Assembly (NCBI GenBank): GCA_910579455.1
Contig: CAJTUT010000019.1
Coordinates: forward strand, 1-22,451
Source: an uncultured Bacilli bacterium
Lineage (GTDB): Bacteria; Bacillota_I; Bacilli_A; RF39; UBA660
DNA: 22,451 nucleotides
Direction: 5' to 3'
The notes under the pieces are model-generated. The model searched no databases. It saw nothing but the letters and a program-made list of their open reading frames with translations, and was not told the origin of the DNA. Made by a program: the position numbers and the translations under genes. Numbering within the stretch: position 1 is the first letter of the stretch; each line of letters starts with the position of its first letter. Of the stretch, positions 15,855 through 22,451 are shown piece by piece.

Positions 15855-15863
15855 TGATATACT
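15855..15863 (+). promoter_or_regulatory. Extended -10 promoter (TGATATACT)
   Basis: TGATATACT lies about 50 bp before the chosen start of the first tandem membrane-anchored protein gene. The same 9-mer is used before mraY. The -35 is weak. Confidence 0.62.
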
Positions 15864-15915
15864 AAACATAGATTTAAAGATAAATAGTAAAAATCTTATG
15901 AAGAGGTGTTTCGTT

Positions 15916-16491
15916 ATGAGAGGAATTATAAAATATAGAAAAAAAGAAATGGTAGTCATTACTATTATTTTATTATTTGCCATCCTTACTACTAGATATA
16001 TATATTATAAATTTAAAGATATGTCTCATGTAGACTATAATACAGCTGCACTAGATATTACTTTTCATGAAGAAAGTGGAGGGGAGGTTAATTTACTAAA
16101 AGTAACACCAGTTACAGATTCTGTAGGTTTATCTTCCAAGGCCTATAAATTTAGTATTAAAAATAATACAAATAGCAGTATTCAATATTCTATTAATATA
16201 AAAAATAATAAAGAATTAACATTAAAAGATGGATGCTCAGAGTATCAAATTCCAACTAATATTATCCGATTCTCCATTCATAAGGAAAATGAAAAAAACA
16301 AGATTTATACTTTAAGTGATTTGATTGATGGTAAGGTACTAACTAGAATTATTAAGGCCAAAAAAATAGAAGAGTATACTATGAGATTTTGGATTGTAAA
16401 TAACAATACGTTACCAACTGGAGCGAAGCTTCATTATCATGGTATCATCAATGTGGTAGATGAAGGTGTAGAAATTGCAATAGGATCTTAA
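15916..16491 (+). CDS. Membrane-anchored extracytoplasmic protein, possibly TasA/camelysin-like (paralogue 1)
   Basis: This 191-residue protein has a basic N-terminus, one hydrophobic segment (about 12-31) and a beta-rich outer domain. It is a paralogue of the next gene. Both share TDS.G or SDS.G followed by a YxF strand (about 67-80), an N(T/N) turn, DGCS (105-108), an R(F/Y)xF strand, a (F/L)W(I/L) strand (158-160) and a final H(Y/F)HG strand near the C-terminus. Layout and size resemble TasA/CalY-type matrix or surface proteins, but no SipW signal peptidase gene is adjacent and no clear cleavage site is seen, so the call is tentative. ATG 15916 is chosen because AAGAGGTG is 8 nt upstream; an ATG at 15898 would precede that site and has no RBS of its own. 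Confidence 0.7.
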   Translation: MRGIIKYRKKEMVVITIILLFAILTTRYIYYKFKDMSHVDYNTAALDITFHEESGGEVNLLKVTPVTDSVGLSSKAYKFSIKNNTNSSIQYSINIKNNKELTLKDGCSEYQIPTNIIRFSIHKENEKNKIYTLSDLIDGKVLTRIIKAKKIEEYTMRFWIVNNNTLPTGAKLHYHGIINVVDEGVEIAIGS

Positions 16492-16499
16492 TTATAGTA

Positions 16500-16528
16500 T
16501 TTACAAATAGATTAAAATTAGATATAAT
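16500..16528 (+). promoter_or_regulatory. Promoter of the second tandem paralogue
   Basis: TTTACA (16500-16505) and TATAAT (16523-16528) with a 17-bp spacer. It starts 9 bp after the stop of the first paralogue, so the two copies can be expressed separately. Confidence 0.78.
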
Positions 16529-16552
16529 TTATAAATAATAGGATGTGTGTTT

Positions 16553-17134
16553 ATGGAAAAATTAGAAATGAATAAAAGGGAAAATAAATTAGGATTAGTT
16601 GTTTTAATATTAAGTATTTTTATATGTGTAGCAACAGTCGGATATGCACTATGGAGTCGTACAGAATACGGAAAAAAAGAAAATGTATTAAAAACTGGAA
16701 CTTTAGTTTTAAATTTAAATAAAGAAAGTAATCAAATATCAGTGAAGAATGCAATTCCTCTTAGCGATAGTGAAGGTATGAAACAGATAGCGTATACATT
16801 TATGCTAGAAAATACGGGAACTACAGCGGCTAATTACAGACTTTCTATTGTTGATGATGATGAGTATTATCTTCAAGATGGGTGTAGCGATAATAAACTA
16901 GATTGGCTACATCTTAGATATGCTTTTGAGGAGGGGAATACTACTCCTATCATCGAAGATTTAGTAGACCGATCAGGAGTTTTAAAGGAGGATACAATTG
17001 AACCAAATGAGTCTATTTCATTTTCCCTTAAATTATGGTTAAAGGGGAGTAATACAACCCAAGCAGATATGGGGAAACATTTCCATGGTAAAATCAAAGT
17101 GGAAGCCATCCAAAGTGATCAAGAATTAAAATAA
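16553..17134 (+). CDS. Membrane-anchored extracytoplasmic protein, possibly TasA/camelysin-like (paralogue 2)
   Basis: This 193-residue protein has an N-terminal hydrophobic segment (about 13-33, ending in GYALWS) followed by LKTGTLVLNLN, a strand reminiscent of the start of camelysin/TasA domains. It then has SDSEG (71-75), YTFMLENTGT (81-90), DGCS (109-112), LRYAF, LKLWL (159-163) and HFHGKIKV (176-183). It aligns by eye over its full length with the upstream gene, showing a tandem duplication that has diverged strongly. The first copy lost the KTGTLVL-like strand sequence and is more basic. ATG 16553 is preferred over GTG 16547, as AGGATG lies 7 nt upstream. Function is unknown; a surface, matrix or wall-associated role is inferred from the layout. 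Confidence 0.72.
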   Translation: MEKLEMNKRENKLGLVVLILSIFICVATVGYALWSRTEYGKKENVLKTGTLVLNLNKESNQISVKNAIPLSDSEGMKQIAYTFMLENTGTTAANYRLSIVDDDEYYLQDGCSDNKLDWLHLRYAFEEGNTTPIIEDLVDRSGVLKEDTIEPNESISFSLKLWLKGSNTTQADMGKHFHGKIKVEAIQSDQELK

Positions 17135-17135
17135 A

Positions 17136-17164
17136 AGGATTCCCAGAAAGAATCTTCTTTTTTT
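17136..17164 (+). terminator. Rho-independent terminator after the tandem paralogues
   Basis: A 7-bp stem (17136-17142 with 17150-17156, one G·U), a 7-nt loop and seven T at 17158-17164. It starts 2 nt after the stop codon. Confidence 0.7.
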
Positions 17165-17185
17165 CTTAAGTGAGGCATAAAATTA

Positions 17186-17194
17186 TGATATAAT
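17186..17194 (+). promoter_or_regulatory. Extended -10 promoter (TGATATAAT) of murG-murB-ftsQ
   Basis: TGATATAAT lies about 20 bp before the murG start, following the terminator. Only a weak TTAAGT is seen in the -35 position. The RBS AAGGATGTG follows. Confidence 0.72.
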
Positions 17195-17214
17195 AACTAA
17201 GGATGTGAAAAAGA

Positions 17215-18303
17215 ATGAAAGCAATTATTTGTGCTGGGGGAACAGGAGGACATGTTTTTCCCGCTTTAGCGATTATTAATAAAATTAAAGAAAAGGATAG
17301 TCTGAGCAGAATTTTATATATTGGAACAACAGATAGAATGGAAAAAGACCTAATACCTAAACTAGGAATTCCTTATGAAGGAATAGAAATGGAAGGAATT
17401 AGTAGAAAAAATATTTTCAAAAACATACCCATTTTTATTAAGTATAAAAAAGCAGTTAAAAGGGCAAAAAAAATAATAAAAGAGTTTAATCCTGATATTG
17501 TAATTGGAGTAGGAGGTTATATTACGGCACCCGTTATGATTGCCGCTCATAAACTAAAATATAAAACAATGATTCATGAGCAAAATTCAGTTCCTGGTGT
17601 ATCCAATAAGTTGATCGCTAAGTACGCAGATAGAGTTTGCGTTTCTCTACCCAATACCCTTTCTTATTTTGATAAAGAAAAAACAGTATATACAGGAAAT
17701 CCTAGAAGTGAGGAGATTATTTCTACTAAGGTGGCAAATAAAAAAGATTTTGGCTTGATGGAAAATAAAAAATTAGTAATGATTGTTATGGGATCCCTTG
17801 GTTCTACTACTATGACAAAAAAAATAAAGGAATTAATACCAGCCTTTAACATCAAGGATTATCAAGTGATCATTATTACAGGAGAAAATTATTATGACAG
17901 TTTTAAATCGATGAATCTACCAAAAAATGTTGCGGTGGTACCATTTCTGGAAAATTTTATTCAACTATTAAAAAAGACCGATTTAATCATATCAAGGGCA
18001 GGAGCTTCTACTATTTCTGAAATTACTGCCATAGGTCTTCCTTCTATTTTAGTACCATCTCCTTATGTTACTGCAAATCACCAGTATTTAAATGCAAAGG
18101 AGTTAGAAGAGAATGGGGCTACGAAATTAATTAACGAAGAGGATTTTTCTATGAATATCGTGATTTCTGCTATTGATGAGATTTTAATGAATCGAGAGGT
18201 CTATGATAAAATGAAAAGAAATGCCCTAAAATTAGGAGTAAAAGATTCTGCAACTAGATTTTATGAGGAAATTAAAAAAGTAATTAAGGAAGATAGACGA
18301 TGA
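17215..18303 (+). CDS. murG: UDP-GlcNAc:lipid I N-acetylglucosaminyltransferase (MurG)
   Basis: A peripheral membrane enzyme on the cytoplasmic face that adds GlcNAc to lipid I to make lipid II. This GT28 protein is 362 residues, the normal length. Motifs are the glycine-rich lipid-side loop GGTGGHVFPALAI (8-20), MIHEQNSVPGVSNK, GNPRSEE at the domain junction, VMGSLGSTTM, where the family usually has GGSxGA, and ISRAGASTISEITAIGLPSILVPSP, which holds the UDP-GlcNAc-binding residues. It ends in ATGA, overlapping murB by 4 nt. Confidence 0.96.
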   Translation: MKAIICAGGTGGHVFPALAIINKIKEKDSLSRILYIGTTDRMEKDLIPKLGIPYEGIEMEGISRKNIFKNIPIFIKYKKAVKRAKKIIKEFNPDIVIGVGGYITAPVMIAAHKLKYKTMIHEQNSVPGVSNKLIAKYADRVCVSLPNTLSYFDKEKTVYTGNPRSEEIISTKVANKKDFGLMENKKLVMIVMGSLGSTTMTKKIKELIPAFNIKDYQVIIITGENYYDSFKSMNLPKNVAVVPFLENFIQLLKKTDLIISRAGASTISEITAIGLPSILVPSPYVTANHQYLNAKELEENGATKLINEEDFSMNIVISAIDEILMNREVYDKMKRNALKLGVKDSATRFYEEIKKVIKEDRR

Positions 18304-19205
18304 AGGAAGTAATAGAACAAATAAAACAGCTAGGGATAGGAAAAATAGAAGAGAATATCGTTTTAAGTAAATATACTACTTATAAAACGGGAGGAACTGC
18401 TAGTTGTATTGTGTACCCAAAAGATATAGAAAAATTAGTTTGCTTATTAAAGTTAATTAGAAATAAAAACATAGAATATAAAATCCTAGGAAATGGTTCT
18501 AATTTATTATTTAGCGATCGAGAGTATAAAGGAATCTTAATCAAGTTAACAGAATTAAATCAATTAGAAATCATCTATAATAAAATAAGAGTAGGAGCAG
18601 GATTTTCCTTAATTAAATTATCAAGAATAGCTGCAAGAAATTCATTAACTGGCTTGGAATTTGCATCAGGAATTCCAGGTACTGTAGGTGGAGCAGTTTT
18701 TATGAATGCTGGTGCCTATAAAAAAGATATGGGATATATTGTAAGAAGTGTTAAGGTGTTAACCCCAGATTATAGAATTATAGAATTAGAAAATAAAGAG
18801 CTGAATTTTCACTATCGAACTTCATTTTTTAAAACACACCCTGATTTTGTATGTTTAGAAGCTAATATTAGATTAGAAAAGGGAAGCAGAAATGCAATAG
18901 AAGATTTGATGAAATCAAGATTAAAAAGAAGGCTGGAGTCTCAACCATTAAATTATCCTAGTGCGGGCAGTGTTTTTAGAAACCCAGAAGGAATGTATGC
19001 TGGAGAGATAATTGAAAATTTAGGATTGAAAGGATTTAAAATTGGGGGAGCCATGGTTAGTGACCAACACGCCAACTTTATAATCAATGTTGGAAATGCT
19101 ACTAGTAAAGATATTATGGAACTAATCTGTTATGTAAAAAATCAAGTAAAAGAAAAATATGATATATTGTTAAAAGTAGAACAAGAATTTGTAAATTGGG
19201 AGTAA
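18300..19205 (+). CDS. murB: UDP-N-acetylenolpyruvoylglucosamine reductase (MurB), type II
   Basis: A cytoplasmic FAD- and NADPH-dependent enzyme that reduces UDP-GlcNAc-enolpyruvate to UDP-MurNAc. In its 301 residues it has the N-terminal substrate motif YTTYKTGG (25-32), FAD-binding LGNGSNLLFSD (63-73) and GIPGTVGGAVFMNAGAY (124-140). The active site has Arg173 in YRTSFF and the proton-donor Ser224 in SAGSVFRNP (221-229), with a Glu in the C-terminal VEQEF segment. It lacks the extra tyrosine loop of the E. coli-type enzyme, as is usual in Firmicutes. The start codon overlaps the murG stop (ATGA). ftsQ begins 2 nt after its stop, so the three genes are tightly coupled. Confidence 0.95.
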   Translation: MKEVIEQIKQLGIGKIEENIVLSKYTTYKTGGTASCIVYPKDIEKLVCLLKLIRNKNIEYKILGNGSNLLFSDREYKGILIKLTELNQLEIIYNKIRVGAGFSLIKLSRIAARNSLTGLEFASGIPGTVGGAVFMNAGAYKKDMGYIVRSVKVLTPDYRIIELENKELNFHYRTSFFKTHPDFVCLEANIRLEKGSRNAIEDLMKSRLKRRLESQPLNYPSAGSVFRNPEGMYAGEIIENLGLKGFKIGGAMVSDQHANFIINVGNATSKDIMELICYVKNQVKEKYDILLKVEQEFVNWE

Positions 19206-19207
19206 AT

Positions 19208-19897
19208 ATGGAAAAAAAAATGGTCAAAAGAAAAAAACTAAAAGTATTTCGTCTACTTCTAGTGATATTAGTACTAGGAGGGATTGTTTTGGCTATGGAA
19301 TTATATTTAAATACCCGTATTAAAAACATTACTATAAAAGGAACTAATTACTTAAAGGATGATTATATTTTATATCTTGCCAATTTAGAAGATTACCCTA
19401 GTTTTTACTATACTACTACAGGAAAGATTAAAAAGAAATTACAAAAAAGTCCATATATTAAAAAAGTAAATATCAAAAAGGGATTTTATCATACGATGAC
19501 TATAGAAGTAGTAGAGAATAATCCATTGTTTATTTCAGAAATTGATCAAAAAGTAGTATTGGATAATCAGAAGGAAGTTGTTTATACGAATGAAATTAGT
19601 TTATTTAGAATTCCACGTCTTATGAATAAAATTCCAAATACCAAATATCATTCATTTAAAAAAAATATTTCTAAAATTGAATCATCTATACTCGGTAAAA
19701 TTTCAGAGATTACTTATGTACCTAATGAATTTGATAAAGACAGATTCTTATTATATATGAATGATGGGAATAGCGTTTATCTTACCTTAACAAAGTTTAA
19801 AATGATTAATTATTATAATAATGTTTTAAAACAGTTGGAGGGAAGAAAGGGTATTTTATATTTAGATAGTGGAAATCATTTTAAGGTAATGGAATAA
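19208..19897 (+). CDS. ftsQ: Cell-division protein FtsQ/DivIB
   Basis: A bitopic divisome protein that links FtsL/FtsB(DivIC) to the septal synthases. This 229-residue protein has a short, very basic cytoplasmic N-terminus (1-11), one TM segment (about 12-31), and then an extracytoplasmic POTRA domain beginning IKNITIKGTNYLKDDYI (38-54). A beta domain follows and ends at LYLDSGNHFKVME. Sequence conservation in this family is low; the call rests on topology, the POTRA start and position between murB and ftsA. ATG 19208 is used, with GGGAG 5 nt upstream; a TTG at 19196 would place the RBS inside the gene. A strong terminator overlaps the stop, separating it from ftsA-ftsZ. Confidence 0.88.
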   Translation: MEKKMVKRKKLKVFRLLLVILVLGGIVLAMELYLNTRIKNITIKGTNYLKDDYILYLANLEDYPSFYYTTTGKIKKKLQKSPYIKKVNIKKGFYHTMTIEVVENNPLFISEIDQKVVLDNQKEVVYTNEISLFRIPRLMNKIPNTKYHSFKKNISKIESSILGKISEITYVPNEFDKDRFLLYMNDGNSVYLTLTKFKMINYYNNVLKQLEGRKGILYLDSGNHFKVME

Positions 19898-19915
19898 AAA
19901 TCCATTATTTTTTTT
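19887..19915 (+). terminator. Rho-independent terminator after ftsQ
   Basis: A perfect 7-bp stem (19887-19893 with 19901-19907), a 7-nt loop containing the ftsQ stop codon, and eight T (19908-19915). Confidence 0.85.
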
Positions 19916-19948
19916 ATATGAGATGTAGTTAAAAAATAGTGAAAATCC

Positions 19949-19977
19949 TTGGAGAAAAGAAAAAATTATAGTATAAT
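19949..19977 (+). promoter_or_regulatory. Promoter of ftsA-ftsZ
   Basis: A perfect TATAAT (19972-19977) in the context TAGTATAATAG, identical to the -10 region of the first operon, with a poor TTGGAG (19949-19954) 17 bp upstream. It lies inside an upstream extension of the ftsA frame and therefore supports the later start. Confidence 0.68.
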
Positions 19978-20005
19978 AGTGATATTAGGATGGGAGTATG
20001 ATAAT

Positions 20006-21244
20006 ATGAATCATTATTATACTAGTGTGGAACTAGGTACTAATAGTATTAAAATATTAGTTTGTAATAAAACGAATCATAAATTTCATGTAATCGCTAG
20101 TATTGACTTTCCATCTGAAGGGATAAAAAAAGGAATTGTAGTAGATACCAAGAAAGCAGTAAGCTCTACTAGAAAAGCATTCAGGAAGCTAGATGAAATG
20201 TTAGGATTTAAAATTACAAAGGCTATTGCTTGTGTTCCTACCAATCAATGTAGAATGGACATTGTAGTTGGCTCTACTAAAGTATTAGATTATCATGAAA
20301 TAAAAGGAGAAGATATTAGTAATGTTTTAAAAGATGCCCTGGTTGGGCAGATTGGTGAAGATGAAGAATTAATAACGGCTATGCCAATTAGTTTTAAGGT
20401 AGATGATGAGGAATATATCAAAGATCCAAAAGGCTATGTAGGAGAGTTATTAGAAGCTAAAGTATTAATTTCTGTATCTCCTAAGAGTATTATTTATAAG
20501 GTACTAGAGGTATTAAAGCTAAGTGGTGTTGAAGTAGTAGATATTGCCTATACCTCCACAGGTGATTATTATGAGGTCAGGAATAAAAATTTAGATAAAA
20601 CCGTAGGTGCGATTGTAAATATTGGGGAAGAAATTACTAATATTTCTGTTTTTAATAAAGGAATTATGATCAAAAATAAAATACTAAACTTTGGAAGCAG
20701 AAATGTAGATCATGATATTTCTTATATTTATTCTTTAAAAAGAGGGGATTCTAGGAAATTAAAGGAAAGTTTTGTAGTTGCATTATCATCTTATGCGGAT
20801 AGTAATGAAACAGTAGAGGTAAAAACAAAAGAGGAAAAAATTTTGCAGATCAATCAGTTAGATTTATCGAAAATAGTCGAAGCTAGACTAATAGACATAT
20901 TAAAAAAAGTAAAAAATGAATTAAAAAACTTAACAAAAAGAGAAATACGTTATATAATTATAACAGGTGGAATAAGCGAACTAGCTGGATTTCAATATTT
21001 AACAGAAGATCAATTAGGAATTAAGGCAAGAGTTTGTAATATTACTACCATGGGTGTAAGAAATAATAAATATAGCAGTGTACTAGGATTGGTGAAATAT
21101 GAAGATTCTAAACTGGCGTTAAGAGGAAAAAGCATAACAATGCTGAATGATAGTGATATTGATAATTTAATTTCAGTAAAAGAAACAAAAGGAAGTAGTG
21201 ACAATATTATTAATAAAGTATTTGGCCGTTTTTTTGAAAATTGA
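20006..21244 (+). CDS. ftsA: Cell-division ATPase FtsA
   Basis: An actin-like protein that tethers FtsZ filaments to the membrane and recruits the divisome. From ATG 20006 (RBS GGGAG) it is 412 residues. It starts with the phosphate-1 type strand SVELGTNSIKILV and includes the FtsA-specific 1C (SHS2) region with VGSTKVLDYHEIKGEDI. Further on are a second nucleotide motif (GAIVNIGEEITNISVFNKG), the adenosine-site motif IIITGGISELAGF, and a C-terminal amphipathic helix, IINKVFGRFFEN, that would be the membrane-targeting sequence. An in-frame start at 19949 is rejected because the -10 box lies downstream of it. The 15-nt gap to ftsZ, containing a strong RBS, indicates an operon. Confidence 0.94.
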   Translation: MNHYYTSVELGTNSIKILVCNKTNHKFHVIASIDFPSEGIKKGIVVDTKKAVSSTRKAFRKLDEMLGFKITKAIACVPTNQCRMDIVVGSTKVLDYHEIKGEDISNVLKDALVGQIGEDEELITAMPISFKVDDEEYIKDPKGYVGELLEAKVLISVSPKSIIYKVLEVLKLSGVEVVDIAYTSTGDYYEVRNKNLDKTVGAIVNIGEEITNISVFNKGIMIKNKILNFGSRNVDHDISYIYSLKRGDSRKLKESFVVALSSYADSNETVEVKTKEEKILQINQLDLSKIVEARLIDILKKVKNELKNLTKREIRYIIITGGISELAGFQYLTEDQLGIKARVCNITTMGVRNNKYSSVLGLVKYEDSKLALRGKSITMLNDSDIDNLISVKETKGSSDNIINKVFGRFFEN

Positions 21245-21259
21245 GGAGGATAAGGTTAT

Positions 21260-22402
21260 ATGTTAGGCGGATTAGAAATGGATCAATTAGCTAAGATTAA
21301 AGTAATAGGTCTTGGTGGTGGTGGCGGAAACGCCATTAATAGAATGGTGGAGTCTGGTGTAAAAGGAGTAGAGTTTATAGCAGCGAATACTGATTTACAG
21401 GTGTTAAATAGTTCTAAAGCAGATGTTAAGATTCAAATTGGAGGAACTCTTACAGATGGATTAGGTGCAGGAGCAAGACCAGATATTGGAAAAGAGGCAG
21501 CACTAGAAAGTAAGAAAGAAATTGAAGAAGCATTAACAGGTGCTGATATGGTATTTATTACCTGTGGAATGGGCGGAGGAACTGGAACAGGTGCAGCCCC
21601 TATTGTTGCAGAGATCGCTCAGGCATTAGGTGCCCTTACAGTGGCAATTGTTACTAAACCATTTTCATTTGAGGGTAAAAAAAGAATGCAAAATGCACTA
21701 GAAGGTTTAGAAGCATTAAAGAATCATGTAGATACGTTAATTGTAATTCCAAACGATCGTTTAAGAGAAATCATAGATAAAACAACTCCAATGTTAGAGG
21801 CATTTAAAGAAGTTGACAATGTTCTACGTAGAGGTGTACAGTCTATTTCAGATTTAATTGCTGTAGTTGGTCTTGTTAACCTAGACTTTGCCGATGTAAA
21901 GGCAGTTATGCAAAACTCAGGAAGAGCAATTATTGGTATTGGTATTGGTATGGGAGAAGATAGAGCAATGGAAGCAGCAAAACAGGCCGTTTCCTCTCCA
22001 CTTCTTGAAACCTCGATAGAAGGGGCAACGGATGCAATTGTAAATATTACGGGTGGAGTTAATCTAACGTTATTTGAAGCAGAACAAGCAGCGGAGGTAG
22101 TTAGGTCAGCCGCGAATACCGATATTAATACGATATTTGGTTCTGTGATCAATGAAAATTTATCTGATGAAGTGATCGTTACAGTAATAGCAACGGGATT
22201 TGAAAAAGAACCAATAATAATAGAGGAAGAAAAGCCAGTTTATAGTAATGTTTCTCAAACACCAACTAGAAGAACAAGGATAGAACCAGAAGTTAGTTAT
22301 CAGCCAGATGAGATTTTAAATACTATAGATACCTCAGATGAGTCGGATGATGCAGAAGAGGAGTTTGATCTTCCACCATTTTTAAAAGAAAGAAACTATT
22401 AA
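21260..22402 (+). CDS. ftsZ: Cell-division tubulin homologue FtsZ
   Basis: A GTPase that polymerises into the Z-ring. This 380-residue protein has the nucleotide-binding N-terminus KVIGLGGGGGNAINRM (14-29), the tubulin signature GGGTGTG (105-111) and the T7 loop NLDFADVKAVM, which supplies catalytic Asp to the next subunit. An acidic, variable linker (about 320-365, rich in E, D, S and T) leads to the conserved C-terminal peptide DLPPFLKERNY, which binds FtsA and other partners. ATG 21260 follows GAGGAGGATAAGG. A later Met at position 7 is possible, but other FtsZ proteins have a similar N-terminal lead. It is followed directly by a terminator. Confidence 0.98.
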   Translation: MLGGLEMDQLAKIKVIGLGGGGGNAINRMVESGVKGVEFIAANTDLQVLNSSKADVKIQIGGTLTDGLGAGARPDIGKEAALESKKEIEEALTGADMVFITCGMGGGTGTGAAPIVAEIAQALGALTVAIVTKPFSFEGKKRMQNALEGLEALKNHVDTLIVIPNDRLREIIDKTTPMLEAFKEVDNVLRRGVQSISDLIAVVGLVNLDFADVKAVMQNSGRAIIGIGIGMGEDRAMEAAKQAVSSPLLETSIEGATDAIVNITGGVNLTLFEAEQAAEVVRSAANTDINTIFGSVINENLSDEVIVTVIATGFEKEPIIIEEEKPVYSNVSQTPTRRTRIEPEVSYQPDEILNTIDTSDESDDAEEEFDLPPFLKERNY

Positions 22403-22426
22403 AAAGCCAGTTAATGTGCTTTTTTT
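22401..22426 (+). terminator. Rho-independent terminator after ftsZ
   Basis: A 7-bp stem (22401-22407 with 22418-22424) with a 10-nt loop that can be shortened by two inner pairs, and a T run to 22426. It begins inside the ftsZ stop codon. Confidence 0.75.
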
Positions 22427-22427
22427 A

Positions 22428-22433
22428 TTGACA
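22428..22433 (+). promoter_or_regulatory. Orphan -35 box (TTGACA) cut off by the contig end
   Basis: A perfect TTGACA lies right after the ftsZ terminator, the same terminator-then-promoter layout seen before 10380. The matching -10 would fall at about 22451-22456, beyond the window. Confidence 0.45.
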
Positions 22434-22442
22434 AATCACTCC

Positions 22443-22451
22443 GGGGGGGGG
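22443..22451. other. Terminal poly-G run, probable sequencing/assembly artefact
   Basis: Nine consecutive G, preceded by CC, end the window. G runs of this length occur nowhere else in this AT-rich sequence. The position at the very end fits a dark-cycle poly-G artefact of two-colour sequencing. Confidence 0.8.

Noticed and set aside
19949..20005. 19-codon N-terminal extension of ftsA
   Set aside because: It contains the TATAAT box; ATG 20006 gives the typical FtsA N-terminus and has GGGAG upstream.
21724..22152. 142-codon antisense frame inside ftsZ
   Set aside because: It is a shadow of the conserved FtsZ coding frame, with low-complexity Ser/Thr/Ile/Pro composition and no RBS.
1..22451. 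CRISPR array, tRNA or rRNA genes, insertion sequence with terminal repeats, prophage
   Set aside because: No regularly spaced repeats, cloverleaf-like sequence, transposase-sized gene or phage gene was seen on either strand.

Overview
The window is AT-rich, tightly packed DNA with strong A/T codon bias. It uses the standard bacterial code: TGA is a real stop (murG and ftsA end in it) and Trp is TGG. It carries a Gram-positive cell-wall and division gene set, a Wzz/BY-kinase/PHP-phosphatase module of the Firmicutes type and a DivIB-like FtsQ. This suggests a low-GC member of the Bacilli/Erysipelotrichia/RF39-like gut Firmicutes, not a wall-less Mollicute. That placement is inference from gene content. 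The last 9 bases are a pure G run that looks like a sequencing or assembly artefact at a contig end.

Layout. (1) 158-2243: a three-gene tyrosine-phosphorylation operon (Wzz-like adaptor, BY-kinase, PHP phosphatase) with a consensus promoter and a terminator. (2) 2327-3025: an unknown single gene. (3) 3167-5776: mraY, then a plant-like cofactor-independent phosphoglycerate mutase. (4) 5805-6605 (minus): a ZIP metal transporter. (5) 6722-10292: ftsW, then an operon of an unknown protein, a FabG-like reductase and glutamate racemase (murI). (6) 10380-11750: a membrane-anchored protein with an SLT/lysozyme-like domain. (7) 11854-14659: two overlapping flavoprotein genes, then a roughly 225-bp stretch with no convincing gene. 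(8) 14886-15782 (minus): a zinc-dependent phospholipase C-like protein. (9) 15916-17134: two tandem paralogous membrane-anchored secreted proteins, possibly TasA/camelysin-like. (10) 17215-22402: murG-murB-ftsQ and ftsA-ftsZ.

Functional reading. Most genes serve peptidoglycan precursor synthesis (MurI, MurB, MraY, MurG), septal glycan polymerisation (FtsW), divisome assembly (FtsQ, FtsA, FtsZ), wall cleavage (SLT-like protein) or possible control of envelope synthesis (BY-kinase module). The locus is a fragmented dcw cluster. Gene order mraY...ftsW...murG-murB-ftsQ-ftsA-ftsZ is kept, but murD and murC are absent from the window and unrelated or unknown genes are inserted between the core genes.

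Expression signals are unusually readable. Nearly every transcription unit ends in a hairpin terminator that overlaps or directly abuts the stop codon, and starts from a strong -10 box. Seven plus-strand -10 boxes have the extended form TGnTATAAT or TGnTATACT, six of them as ATGATATAAT or ATGATATACT; one minus-strand box is TGATAAAAT. Several starts are given here downstream of the longest possible ORF because a Shine-Dalgarno sequence or the promoter itself fixes them.
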